48,920 bases of DNA from Candidatus Saccharimonadota bacterium (GCA_017515285.1 JAFWGN010000007.1:1-48920); one strand, 5' to 3'. Counted from the first letter of the stretch, positions 16,421 to 23,612 are shown. Numbers and translations: made by a program. Notes: generated from the letters alone by a model not told the origin.

Positions 16421-16943
16421 CGTGGTTTTTGCGGAAGTCGCGGACGGGAAGTTCATCGAGCTCAAACGGCGGATGCCGGGTTTTGATGTGGTGCCGGATG
16501 TGGTGCCGGAACTTCCTGCGGGCCTTTTCATCTTCAAGGAGGCCCAGGAGCGTCATCGCGCTGACTTGGTTTAAGTCGTGTTCGCACGCGAAATGATTAA
16601 CTTGGTCAATGGCTCGCCAGAAAGAGGTGGCGGCGTCGATGCGGGCGGACTTGACTTTTTCGGGGTCGCCATCGTAATACTTTTTGATGACGTCCTCGAC
16701 GCTGGCGGACTTAGACTTGTCGCGATAGGTCATGAGTAACTTGTCGCGGCTGGCAAGGGTGCCGGCGGCGTCAACGACGGAGAGGCAGAGTCGCCAATAG
16801 TGTTCCCAGGTGTTTTGGGGATATTCACGGGCGGACTCAGGGACGCGCAAAATAGCGGCGCGTATTTTATCTCCGCCGAGGAGGTCGGAGACGTGTTTTT
16901 CCGTCTCTTCGACTTCTATCAAAAGTTCGGACATTTTCGACAT
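16410..16943 (-). CDS. Unrecognised cytosolic protein
   Basis: 177 residues, no family recognised, no signal or membrane segment. It is predicted mostly helical; a His-rich basic stretch (FRHHIRHHIKTRHPPFE) lies near residues 143-160 and could bind metal or nucleic acid. Promoter TTGCCA-17-TATAAT (16990-17018) and a GGGGGG-rich ribosome site precede the ATG. It is a self-contained unit between two terminators, like its neighbour at 17054, and shows no similarity to it by eye. Confidence 0.65.
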   Translation of the reverse strand: MSKMSELLIEVEETEKHVSDLLGGDKIRAAILRVPESAREYPQNTWEHYWRLCLSVVDAAGTLASRDKLLMTYRDKSKSASVEDVIKKYYDGDPEKVKSARIDAATSFWRAIDQVNHFACEHDLNQVSAMTLLGLLEDEKARRKFRHHIRHHIKTRHPPFELDELPVRDFRKNHESR

Positions 16944-16989
16944 GGTTATTCCCCCCTTTATCTATAATTTTGTCGAAATGTATGTCTTC

Positions 16990-17018
16990 ATTATACTATA
17001 AAATGCTCATTTTGGCAA
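16990..17018 (-). promoter_or_regulatory. Promoter of the orphan at 16410
   Basis: -35 TTGCCA (17013-17018), 17-nt spacer, -10 TATAAT (16990-16995). The -35 follows the T-run of the terminator at 17022-17045 by 3 nt. Confidence 0.75.
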
Positions 17019-17021
17019 GAG

Positions 17022-17045
17022 AAACCCCGCGACGTGGCGGGGTTT
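17022..17045 (-). terminator. Terminator of the orphan at 17054
   Basis: AAACCCCGC (17037-17045 on the minus strand) pairs with GCGGGGTTT (17022-17030), followed by CTC and the next -35. Confidence 0.8.
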
Positions 17046-17053
17046 GATGGTAA

Positions 17054-17665
17054 TTAGAAGTAAACGTTGCCCAGACGGAGCGAAATCGCGTCCTCGTAGT
17101 CGGGATTGAGGCGGCGGACATCGACCTTGTTCCAGTCGACGCTTACTGAAATGTAGGTGTCGAGGGCATTGAACGTGTCTGGTTCCTGGATGATAATCCG
17201 GGCAGCACGCATTAAGAGCGCTGCGAAGTCGTGGATATTGTCCCCGGGAAGCCAACCGTAGGAGAAGGCTTTGGAGTATTTTTTACGAATCGCCCGGGGT
17301 GAGTTTCCTGCGGATTTGTCGAGCCCGAAATACTCGACGAGATAGTCCATGACCGAGCCAGCTCCGGTGAACTTCGGCCAATTTATCTCGCTGATTTCAT
17401 CGAGGGTCTTCGGACCGTTCACTTCGCTGACGAGGCTGTCCGGCTTCTTTTCTAGCCGGAAGATCGTGGTTTCCCCGAAGGGGTCGGGGTCACGATATGG
17501 GTAGCTGAGCAGCCCGATTCGGAACCCGTCGAGCAGGTCGTGAAGTTTCCGGAGATCTTCCGGTTTGTTGAAATCGTAGTTCGGCATCCCCGAAAGGAGG
17601 ATGCGCCAGAAGCAAGACCTCCGGGCGTAGATGGATTCCATTTTTTTTATCCCATAAAAACTCAT
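17054..17665 (-). CDS. Unrecognised cytosolic protein
   Basis: 203 residues from the ATG at 17665, preceded by AGAGGTGAAG; an upstream in-frame start at 17695 would lie before that site. No membrane segment and no recognised family. It has mixed alpha/beta character with several aromatic-rich segments (FGETTIFRLEKK, FSYGWLPGDNIHDFAALL). Its promoter is TTGACA-17-TAAAAT (17707-17735). Like the gene at 16410 it is a monocistronic unit bounded by its own terminator. Confidence 0.65.
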   Translation of the reverse strand: MSFYGIKKMESIYARRSCFWRILLSGMPNYDFNKPEDLRKLHDLLDGFRIGLLSYPYRDPDPFGETTIFRLEKKPDSLVSEVNGPKTLDEISEINWPKFTGAGSVMDYLVEYFGLDKSAGNSPRAIRKKYSKAFSYGWLPGDNIHDFAALLMRAARIIIQEPDTFNALDTYISVSVDWNKVDVRRLNPDYEDAISLRLGNVYF

Positions 17666-17706
17666 CTTCTTCACCTCTTTTTGTAAAATGTGCAATTACC
17701 GTTTTT

Positions 17707-17735
17707 ATTTTATCACAAAATGCTTATTCTGTCAA
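17707..17735 (-). promoter_or_regulatory. Promoter of the orphan at 17054
   Basis: -35 TTGACA (17730-17735, consensus), 17-nt spacer, -10 TAAAAT (17707-17712). Confidence 0.75.
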
Positions 17736-17761
17736 GAGGGGCTAGGGGCGTTCGGGTTATG

Positions 17762-18994
17762 TTAACGTGGGGTTTCCGGTTTTTCGAGGAGGAGAATTGG
17801 GGCGTCGAAATAGGCGGCGTGGCGACGAGTGGCTTCGGAGATGTTTCCGGTGGAGCCGTAACTTATGAGGTAGTCCGGGCGAAGGCGGTCGCCGGATAAG
17901 TCCCAGCGGTTCAAGACGACTTCGTTATGGTGGAACGGATCGGATTCTTGGCGCTTTAGGGTGGCCGCTTCGAGGTCGCGGGGGTCGTCGTAGAAATAAT
18001 CTTGGCTTCCGACGGTGACTCCGAGGTCGTCGGGAGATGTTTCTGTTACGTGGGTTGAGAGGTCTAATTCGGAAGTGAAGCGGAGGGTGTAGTCGCCAAG
18101 GTCGGTGAAGCCGTAGAATATCGAGTCGTCGAGCTCGTCGTTGCTTTGGGCAGCGATGGAATGGAGACGGTCGGTGTTGAGGGAGGTGGAGATGTAGCCG
18201 ACGGGGCGACCATCGGCGTCGAAGCCGTCGGGGGTTCTTTGGTCCCAGAGTTCGGGGTGAGAGAAGGCGGATTTGTCGCCGGTGACGCCGGAAAGGCGGT
18301 GGATGAGGACGCCGTAGCGGGAGTCGGGGGCGATTTTTAAGATAGGGATTTTGTTGCCGTCAAATTCAGTTTCGCCGACTTGAGTGGCAGCGGCGGTTAT
18401 AGATTCGGTCATGAACTCGCTGTAATTTTTGGTGGCGCGTTCGCGGAAAGATTTGCGGAGTTCGGTTAGTTTTTCGCCGAAGGAGCGGTAGGATTTTGAA
18501 TCTTTTAAGATACCTTCAAGGTCGGAATCGTTGGAGGTGAGAAAATCGAAGGCGGTTTTTGCGGCGAGTTTTTCTTCCTCGGAGAAATGAGCGTCGAGAC
18601 GGAGGTCGTCGAGGGGGCCGAGCTCGAGTTTTAGACTTTCGTCCCACCAAGAGGAGAGTTCGGAGCCAAAAACACCTTCCGGTTCCGGGGCGCTGAAGTC
18701 GGGACGGTCGGAAGACTCTTTAACTGCGCCTAGGGCGACGAGGTCGCGACCGAGTTCGGCGGGAGATAGACCGAAGATATATTCGGAGGCGAGCCGGCGA
18801 CCGCGATAAAAATCGTTGGACTCGAGGGCGGACTTGGCCTCGTGGTAGAGGTCGCGAGGGCGGTCGGATTCTTGGGATTGTTTTGACTTGAGAAAATCGA
18901 TGGCACGCTTGCCGAGATTTTTGAAACGGTCGCGGGTTGGTAATTCTTCCGCGTATTCGAAAGAGGAGGGGGTGGATTCGGGTGAATGGTTCAT
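17762..18994 (-). CDS. Orphan with ADP-ribosyltransferase-like C-terminal pattern
   Basis: 410 residues from the ATG at 18994; the longer reading from 19069 runs through the promoter. The ATG lies 6 nt after TATAAT, so it is predicted leaderless. The N-terminal ~200 residues are helical and acidic with no known motif. The C-terminal part has the order typical of R-STS-E ADP-ribosyltransferases such as clostridial C2/iota-type toxins: Arg in GVLIHRLSG, then GYISTSLN, then a strand DYTLRFTSELDLS, then HNEVVLNRW ending in PDYLISYG. The canonical second acidic residue (ExE or QxE) is not clear: the position before NE is His. No signal peptide is seen. A NAD-using enzyme or effector is possible; the assignment is tentative. 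An unrelated protein with chance motifs remains an alternative. Confidence 0.45.
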   Translation of the reverse strand: MNHSPESTPSSFEYAEELPTRDRFKNLGKRAIDFLKSKQSQESDRPRDLYHEAKSALESNDFYRGRRLASEYIFGLSPAELGRDLVALGAVKESSDRPDFSAPEPEGVFGSELSSWWDESLKLELGPLDDLRLDAHFSEEEKLAAKTAFDFLTSNDSDLEGILKDSKSYRSFGEKLTELRKSFRERATKNYSEFMTESITAAATQVGETEFDGNKIPILKIAPDSRYGVLIHRLSGVTGDKSAFSHPELWDQRTPDGFDADGRPVGYISTSLNTDRLHSIAAQSNDELDDSIFYGFTDLGDYTLRFTSELDLSTHVTETSPDDLGVTVGSQDYFYDDPRDLEAATLKRQESDPFHHNEVVLNRWDLSGDRLRPDYLISYGSTGNISEATRRHAAYFDAPILLLEKPETPR

Positions 18995-19000
18995 GGTTTG

Positions 19001-19009
19001 ATTATAGCA
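19001..19009 (-). promoter_or_regulatory. Extended -10 of the ART-like gene, leaderless type
   Basis: TGCTATAAT on the minus strand, then CAAACC, then ATG. No convincing -35. It diverges from the L25 promoter, whose -35 is about 7 bp away. Confidence 0.6.
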
Positions 19010-19015
19010 CACGGC

Positions 19016-19044
19016 TTGCGAAAAATGCTTTGATGAGGTATAAT
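19016..19044 (+). promoter_or_regulatory. Promoter of the L25 gene
   Basis: -35 TTGCGA, 17-nt spacer, -10 TATAAT; the leader of about 20 nt ends in AAGGAG. Positions are good to one base. Confidence 0.7.
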
Positions 19045-19071
19045 ATTTATAATTATTTTTAAGGAGCAAAT

Positions 19072-19752
19072 ATGTCCGATTACAATTTAAGTTTGACCGT
19101 TCGCACCGAAACTGGGAAAAAAGCTCTTGCGCTTCGCGAAGAAGGGCTGGTTCCGGCGGTGATTTATGGCGGTAAATCCGAGATTCTCGTTAAATCTCCC
19201 TACAATGAAACTGAAAAAGTTTTGAAACTTGCGGGTTACCATTCGCCGATTGACCTCGTTGTCGATGACAAGAAAACCATGGCCATTGTTAAGTCGGTTC
19301 AACTCGACCCGGTTTCGCGCCGAATTATCAATGTTGCGTTCCAAGAGGTTTCTGCGAACAAGTTGGTTGAGGCAACGACGCCGATTGTCCTTATTAACTT
19401 CGAGACTTCCGACGCTTCGAAAGCGCACCTTACGCTTGACCAAGTTATGGAGGAAATTGACGTTAAGGCGAAGCCGGCGGACCTTCCGAAGGAACTTATT
19501 GTTGACGCTTCGAAACTTGCGACGACCGAAGACAAAATCTTCGTTTCTAACCTCGTTCTTCCCGCCGGAGTCGAACTTTCCGATAAGGAACTCGACCCGG
19601 AGACGGTGGTTGCGAACGTTTATGACGCGGCGGCCGAAGCGGCGGCGCGTGAAGCTGCGGATAAAGCGGCGGCGGAAGCCGGCGAGGTCAACGCGGCGGA
19701 CGTTCCTTCCGATAATGGTGAGAAACCCGCGGAAAATACCGAAGAGAAATAG
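19072..19752 (+). CDS. rplY: 50S ribosomal protein L25 (general stress protein Ctc type)
   Basis: 226 residues. The N-terminal ~95 residues are the L25 5S-rRNA-binding beta-barrel (TGKKALALREEGLVPAVIYG, MAIVKSVQLDPVSRRIINVAFQEV). The C-terminal TL5/CTC domain covers about 100-190 (EVDVKAKPADLPKEL-like segment, VLPAGVELSDKELDPETVVANV). A tail rich in Ala, Glu and Asp follows. The protein sits at the central protuberance of the 50S subunit with 5S rRNA. The gene stands alone with its own promoter and terminator, divergent from the ART-like gene. pth, its usual neighbour, is absent. Confidence 0.93.
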   Translation: MSDYNLSLTVRTETGKKALALREEGLVPAVIYGGKSEILVKSPYNETEKVLKLAGYHSPIDLVVDDKKTMAIVKSVQLDPVSRRIINVAFQEVSANKLVEATTPIVLINFETSDASKAHLTLDQVMEEIDVKAKPADLPKELIVDASKLATTEDKIFVSNLVLPAGVELSDKELDPETVVANVYDAAAEAAAREAADKAAAEAGEVNAADVPSDNGEKPAENTEEK

Positions 19753-19769
19753 CTTTAGATTTACTTTGA

Positions 19770-19800
19770 AAGACGCACCTAGAACTGGTGCGTCTTTTGG
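19770..19800 (+). terminator. Terminator of rplY, probably bidirectional
   Basis: AAGACGCACC pairs with GGTGCGTCTT, with T-runs on both strands; it lies between two converging genes. Confidence 0.8.
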
Positions 19801-19817
19801 TTTTATGGTTTAGAGTT

Positions 19818-21596
19818 TTAGGGGTTTAGAGCGGCGCAGTTAGCCTTCAAGCGTTCGAGGAAGGCGGCTTTGGCTTCGGGGTAGTTTTTGTTGTCGCCTT
19901 TCCAGGCCTCAAGGGCGGGGCCTTGGAGAGCGCGGGCGAAGGAGAAGGTGACGGGCCAGGGGAAGGGGCCGTGTTTTAGGACTTCGGAGAGGTTTTCGGT
20001 CGCTTGCTCGGGGGTTTGGCCGCCGGAGAGGAAGACGACGCCGGCGAGGGATTTGGGGACAAAATGCTTTAGGGTCTTGGCGGTCCAATCGCCGACTTCG
20101 GCGGGGGTGCTTTGGGCTTGGTATTTCTTTCCGGCGAGGACCATATTGACTTTTAAGATGGTCGCTCCTAAATCGACACCTTCGGATTCGAGGGCGCTAA
20201 ATAGTTCCCGTAAGATGATGCCGGTGACGCCGGCGCAGGTTTCGATTGGGAAGTCGCCGTCATAGACGACTTCGGGTTCGACAATGGGGACGATGTGGGC
20301 GGATTGGCACTTTTTGGCGTATTCGGCGAGGATGCAGGTGTTCTTTTTGATGGCGGTTTTGGTTGGGGTGGAGCCGGTGATTTCGAAGGCGGCGCGCCAC
20401 TTGGCGAACCGCAGACCGAGTTTGAAGTATTCTTCGAGCCGTTCGTCGAGGCCGGAAAGGCCGAGGGTGTATTTTTCTTCGCTACCGGGGAGTTTGGCGA
20501 GGCCTTTATCGACCTTGATGCCGGGGATGATTCCCTTGCCGGTTAAGAATTTGACAAAATCGCGACCGTCGTCGGAGAGTTGGCGGGCGGTTTCGTCGAA
20601 GAGGATGACACCGTTCACATATTTTTCTAGCCCGTCGGTCGTGAAGAAAAGGTTGCGGTAGTCGCGGCGGTGGTCGTAATCGTCGGGGATGCTAAGGGTT
20701 TCGAACTTTTTATGGATTGAGCCGCCGGATTCGTCCGCGGCGAGGATTCCTTTTGGAGCGGCGATGAGTTCTTTCGCCATCAAACGGAGGTTAACGCGGT
20801 TTTCTTTTTCTTCGTGAGCAAGGGTTTCGAGTTTTTCGAGGGGTAGAGTGCTGTTTAGGTTCATGTTTTCGAGGTTTAGTTTGGTCATGAGCAGAGTATC
20901 CTCCACGGATTTATGGTTTAATAAACCGCCTAAAATTGAGGCGGCAGCGACAGAATAGACGGTAAGGTGGGTGTAAAAATCGGTTTTTTCGAGTTTGCGG
21001 AAATGAATGGTTTTTTCGCGGACGGTGATGGATGACTCGGAGATTTGACAAATTAAGGCTTTAGTGTTATAATTAAAAGATAGGTCGTCGATGAAAAGAA
21101 TCGACGCTTTTTTGATGAGAGGTTTGGCGCAGAGGGGGAGGTCCCTAGGGGCGTAGAAGGCGAGACGCAAGGTTTTTCTTGCTTCCAGGTGAGAGAGAAG
21201 GCGCTTTACGAACTCGTAGTCTAGGACGGCCGAGCGGTCGAGGAAAAGCCAATCGTAGTTTTTATAGAGGTGGTCGGTGAGGAGGAGGGTGGGGTGTTTT
21301 TCGGCGGGGGTAAAATAGGTGATTTGGTTGCCGGCGGATATGATGAAGCGGTAGATGGCGGTGGAGGAAGGGGCGACGTAGAGGTCGGTTTCGAGGTGGA
21401 AGTTTTCGAGGACTTCGCGGGTGGTGGCGGCGCCAGAGGTGACGGAGGTTTGGGCAAAGTAAGGGTGAGAGCTGCCGTTGAAGCCGAGGTTGAGCCATTT
21501 GGTTCCGGAATTGTCGGTTTCGAGGGCTTCGTTGCGATCATCGAGACGAAGATAGACGTCTTTTAAGACATTGCCGATGATGAGGATTTTGCTCAT
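19818..21596 (-). CDS. Fusion: PfkB-like (degenerate kinase) domain + class I fructose-bisphosphate aldolase
   Basis: 592 residues. Residues ~268-592 are a complete class I aldolase: GILAADES (Asp), GIKVDKG (Lys), AKWRAAF (Lys), VEPEVV (Glu) and the Schiff-base Lys482 in ILKVNMV, so cleavage of fructose-1,6-bisphosphate to DHAP and glyceraldehyde-3-phosphate is expected. Residues 1-~255 look like a PfkB/ribokinase fold (ILIIGNVLKDVYLRLD start, ILFIDDLSFN strand). The substrate motif reads TSGAATTRE, and the usual C-terminal GAGD with its catalytic Asp is replaced by LTVYSVAAASILGGLL. The kinase half is therefore probably inactive and may bind a ligand or regulate the aldolase. The ATG follows a TGGACA-17-TATAAT promoter by 6 nt, so the mRNA is predicted leaderless. 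Phosphofructokinase is not elsewhere in the window. Confidence 0.85.
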   Translation of the reverse strand: MSKILIIGNVLKDVYLRLDDRNEALETDNSGTKWLNLGFNGSSHPYFAQTSVTSGAATTREVLENFHLETDLYVAPSSTAIYRFIISAGNQITYFTPAEKHPTLLLTDHLYKNYDWLFLDRSAVLDYEFVKRLLSHLEARKTLRLAFYAPRDLPLCAKPLIKKASILFIDDLSFNYNTKALICQISESSITVREKTIHFRKLEKTDFYTHLTVYSVAAASILGGLLNHKSVEDTLLMTKLNLENMNLNSTLPLEKLETLAHEEKENRVNLRLMAKELIAAPKGILAADESGGSIHKKFETLSIPDDYDHRRDYRNLFFTTDGLEKYVNGVILFDETARQLSDDGRDFVKFLTGKGIIPGIKVDKGLAKLPGSEEKYTLGLSGLDERLEEYFKLGLRFAKWRAAFEITGSTPTKTAIKKNTCILAEYAKKCQSAHIVPIVEPEVVYDGDFPIETCAGVTGIILRELFSALESEGVDLGATILKVNMVLAGKKYQAQSTPAEVGDWTAKTLKHFVPKSLAGVVFLSGGQTPEQATENLSEVLKHGPFPWPVTFSFARALQGPALEAWKGDNKNYPEAKAAFLERLKANCAALNP

Positions 21597-21602
21597 GGTT
21601 TA

Positions 21603-21631
21603 ATTATAAAGAGTTTTTAAAATATTGTCCA
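21603..21631 (-). promoter_or_regulatory. Promoter of the aldolase fusion gene, leaderless type
   Basis: -35 TGGACA (21626-21631), 17-nt spacer, -10 TATAAT (21603-21608), then TAAACC and the ATG. This is the best -35 among the leaderless set. Confidence 0.7.
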
Positions 21632-21667
21632 GAGTCCGCAAATGGAAGTATCTGGATTCTCGCTTTT

Positions 21668-21814
21668 ATGGCAACAGTCATAACAATGTTTGCACTAACT
21701 GGGGCCATGGCGGCCTTAACTAAAGTCATGCATGACGACTATCGCGCGCTTTCGTACCCTCCACGGAACTTTCGCCAGCACCCTAATCTGACCTACCTCC
21801 CCCCGCTTCCCTAG
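21668..21814 (+). CDS. Possible 48-residue membrane peptide
   Basis: ATG GCA ACA ... TAG encodes a hydrophobic N-terminal segment (VITMFALTGAMAALTKVM) followed by a Tyr/Pro-rich tail. The TAG is followed at once by a terminator hairpin (21815-21829), which otherwise would have nothing to terminate; this is the main support. There is no Shine-Dalgarno site. The only promoter candidate (TTGTCC, 18 nt, TATCTG at 21625-21654) is poor. This is the only ORF noticed in the 318-bp gap between the aldolase and the next gene. Confidence 0.35.
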   Translation: MATVITMFALTGAMAALTKVMHDDYRALSYPPRNFRQHPNLTYLPPLP

Positions 21815-21832
21815 AAGCCCAGGGGGCTTTTC
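21815..21832 (+). terminator. Terminator before the tandem paralog pair
   Basis: AAGCCC (21815-21820) pairs with GGGCTT (21824-21829) with a 3-nt loop, then TTTC running into the next -35. Confidence 0.65.
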
Positions 21833-21861
21833 TTGACATTTTAATACGTTTATGCTACAAT
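21833..21861 (+). promoter_or_regulatory. Promoter of tandem paralog 1
   Basis: -35 TTGACA (21833-21838), 17-nt spacer, -10 TACAAT (21856-21861). Confidence 0.75.
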
Positions 21862-21914
21862 TAGGGTGTTTAGTTTTTACCCAAAAATCTATGTTCTTTA
21901 AGGAGGAAAAGAAA

Positions 21915-22484
21915 ATGTCTATTTCTGCGATGTATTCTAGTGACGGAATATCTCATCCGGTAACGAAACTTGGACAAGCTCTGTACAATCTCGATTATCA
22001 ATGGAACGTTTCCTTACGGGACAAAGATGTCGAGAATCTCATCTCGAGCAAAGCTCGTTATGATTTGCTACTCGGACATCTTCACGACGTCCTTGACGAC
22101 GGCGAGTTCGAGGAACTTGCTGACTTCTTTGACTTTGGTAAGACTAGAGATCAATTCAAGCCCCTCTCGAAGGCTCCGAAAAGCATTCTGAAGTTACTCA
22201 TAAAAATAGATAAAGAGTTCTTCGATATGTTGGTCGACGCTGATACGGATACTAACGGGTATAAGACCTTGGAAGGTGAGATCGAAGAGTTGCGTGAAAC
22301 CCTTCGAGACGGATTCTGCTTTGATGATGGGTGGAGACGCTATCGTCGACACATTGCTGAATCTTTGCTGTCGGACCCTGAAATGTTGGCACATCTCGAA
22401 AACGTCGAAAAGACTCATGACGCCTACGTAGAAGCAATTCGCAACGCCGCTGAATATACTTCGAGAAAAATCGATGAAGAATAA
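21915..22484 (+). CDS. Unrecognised acidic helical protein, tandem paralog 1
   Basis: 189 residues from the ATG at 21915, 9 nt after AAGGAGG; an open frame extends upstream to 21852 but passes through the promoter. It is cytosolic and acidic, with no recognised family. It is clearly homologous to the next gene: shared blocks include MYS-DG-SHPVTK, YDLL-HLHDVLD-GEFEEL, FFDFGKTRD-FKPL, DADTDTNGYKT and HIAE-LL. The N-terminal SxSxMYSSDG.SHPVTK block, kept in both and in the same position, is likely functional. Upstream leader, promoter and terminator are also related between the copies, so the whole unit was duplicated. Confidence 0.75.
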   Translation: MSISAMYSSDGISHPVTKLGQALYNLDYQWNVSLRDKDVENLISSKARYDLLLGHLHDVLDDGEFEELADFFDFGKTRDQFKPLSKAPKSILKLLIKIDKEFFDMLVDADTDTNGYKTLEGEIEELRETLRDGFCFDDGWRRYRRHIAESLLSDPEMLAHLENVEKTHDAYVEAIRNAAEYTSRKIDEE

Positions 22485-22526
22485 ACTTCTGCCTCCACTT
22501 CGAAATCTGCCCCGCAAGCTTCAAAA

Positions 22527-22544
22527 AGCCCCGCGGGGCTTTTG
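22527..22544 (+). terminator. Terminator of tandem paralog 1
   Basis: Perfect palindrome AGCCCCGCGGGGCT (22527-22540) followed by TTTG and then the next -35. Its core GCCCCGCGGGGC recurs at 26218 and 26748. Confidence 0.85.
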
Positions 22545-22545
22545 C

Positions 22546-22573
22546 TTGACTTTTTGAAGTTTTATGCTATAGT
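22546..22573 (+). promoter_or_regulatory. Promoter of tandem paralog 2
   Basis: -35 TTGACT (22546-22551), 16-nt spacer, -10 TATAGT (22568-22573); diverged copy of the paralog 1 promoter. Confidence 0.7.
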
Positions 22574-22624
22574 TAGGTAGTCTGATTTTTGACAAAAATG
22601 ATGTACCTTAAGGAGGAAAAGAAA

Positions 22625-23242
22625 ATGTCTATTTACACAATGTATTCCAACGATGGAAGATCTCATCCCGTAACGAAGTTTAGTGCAGTTTTGAATGAAC
22701 TTGGTTCACCGTTAGCGTTTAGCCGAGAAGGCGGTTTCGGCCGCCGTACTCAAGATATCGATGTGGAGAGCCTTATCTTGAATGAATCGCGCTATGATTT
22801 GTTGATTAAACACCTCCATGATGTCCTTGACGAAGGCGAGTTCGAGGAGCTTACTGGCTTCTTCGACTTTGGTAAAACCAGGGATGAATTCAAGCCTCTC
22901 TTGATCCCCCCGGAGCATATTCAGGAATTGCTCGAGAAAATAGACCGCGATTTCGTCGATATGCTGATTCGTGCCGACGAAGACACCAACGGTTATAAGA
23001 CAGTGAAGGATGACATTGAAGGTGCGCGCGATACACTTCGTGGCGGTGGCATTTATGGCGGTTATTTTACTGAGGGATTTTGGCACCTTAGCCAACATAT
23101 CGCTGAATACTTGTTGAAAGACTCTGAACTGCTGCGTCGCCTTGAAAAGGTTGAAAAAATGCACGAGGCTTATATCGAAGCCATCTCGGATGTTGGCGAC
23201 TACGTAGATAAAGCCATGAACTCGGCGCAATCCTCCCACTAA
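22625..23242 (+). CDS. Unrecognised acidic helical protein, tandem paralog 2
   Basis: 205 residues, start ATG at 22625 after the same AAGGAGGAAAAGAAA ribosome region as paralog 1. It is homologous to paralog 1 over its full length, with an insertion near residues 30-45 (FSREGGFGRRTQ) and another Gly-rich insertion near 140-150 (GGGIYGGYFTEG). Divergence is considerable, so the duplication is not recent. Nothing suggests membrane location or a catalytic site. The tandem arrangement with separate promoters would allow the copies to be expressed independently. Confidence 0.75.
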   Translation: MSIYTMYSNDGRSHPVTKFSAVLNELGSPLAFSREGGFGRRTQDIDVESLILNESRYDLLIKHLHDVLDEGEFEELTGFFDFGKTRDEFKPLLIPPEHIQELLEKIDRDFVDMLIRADEDTNGYKTVKDDIEGARDTLRGGGIYGGYFTEGFWHLSQHIAEYLLKDSELLRRLEKVEKMHEAYIEAISDVGDYVDKAMNSAQSSH

Positions 23243-23247
23243 AACTT

Positions 23248-23271
23248 GCCCCGCAATTTGTGGGGCTTTTT
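23248..23271 (+). terminator. Terminator of tandem paralog 2
   Basis: GCCCC (23248-23252) pairs with GGGGC (23262-23266), then TTTTT, directly followed by the next promoter. Confidence 0.8.
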
Positions 23272-23272
23272 C

Positions 23273-23301
23273 TTGCAGAAATTCGCTAAATATGTTATGA
23301 T
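23273..23301 (+). promoter_or_regulatory. Promoter of the small membrane protein, leaderless type
   Basis: -35 TTGCAG (23273-23278), 17-nt spacer, extended -10 TGTTATGAT (hexamer 23296-23301), then 6 nt to the ATG at 23308. Confidence 0.7.
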
Positions 23302-23307
23302 TTTCTT

Positions 23308-23523
23308 ATGAAAATCCGCGAAGAAATCGACCCGGAAATCGGCGAAAAAATTCGAATTTTTGACCTGGAAATTCCTAACTCCTCCGACGTCGTCACCGGG
23401 AATATTTGGGGCTGGAACAAGACCAAGCCGAAAAGTCGCCCGTTTTTCGTTTTTCTCCTTATCTGTACCCTAATCTATATCGCCGCGCAGGCCATCTCTG
23501 CCATCGCTCTCTTGCAAAAATAA
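23308..23523 (+). CDS. Small tail-anchored membrane protein, intact copy
   Basis: 71 residues. The N-terminal half is charged and cytosolic (MKIREEIDPEIGEKIRIFD), and the C-terminal ~25 residues (FFVFLLICTLIYIAAQAISA plus IALL) form one transmembrane helix, so a tail-anchored topology is expected. Family not recognised. It has a leaderless-type promoter. The final codons CTC TTG CAA AAA contain TTGCAA, the -35 of the next promoter. A broken paralog lies at 26589-26707 with matching N-terminus and membrane helix. Confidence 0.65.
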   Translation: MKIREEIDPEIGEKIRIFDLEIPNSSDVVTGNIWGWNKTKPKSRPFFVFLLICTLIYIAAQAISAIALLQK

Positions 23524-23540
23524 GCGTTTTATGGTATAAT
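23512..23540 (+). promoter_or_regulatory. Promoter of the lipoprotein operon, embedded in the upstream gene
   Basis: -35 TTGCAA (23512-23517, inside the upstream coding end), 17-nt spacer, extended -10 TGGTATAAT (hexamer 23535-23540). Confidence 0.75.
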
Positions 23541-23546
23541 CTAATT

Positions 23547-23612
23547 ATGGCTCTTTTTGAGCTGGTAAATTCCAAATTTGGTGCTACTAGATTAGAAAGG
23601 GAGGGTTTCTGA
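23547..23612 (+). CDS. Putative 21-residue leaderless leader peptide
   Basis: The ATG at 23547 lies exactly 6 nt after TATAAT, as in the leaderless genes here. The reading encodes MALFELVNSKFGATRLEREGF and stops at TGA (23610-23612), overlapping the ATG of the lipoprotein gene as TGATG. The lipoprotein's AAAGGGAGGG ribosome site lies inside this ORF. Translation of the peptide could therefore control access to the lipoprotein start by reinitiation or occlusion. It could also be an unused reading of an ordinary 5' leader. Confidence 0.4.
   Translation: MALFELVNSKFGATRLEREGF

Noticed and set aside
21815-23271. Integron-type gene cassettes
   Set aside because: No attC-like sites or integrase; the repeated hairpins are short GC-rich terminators.
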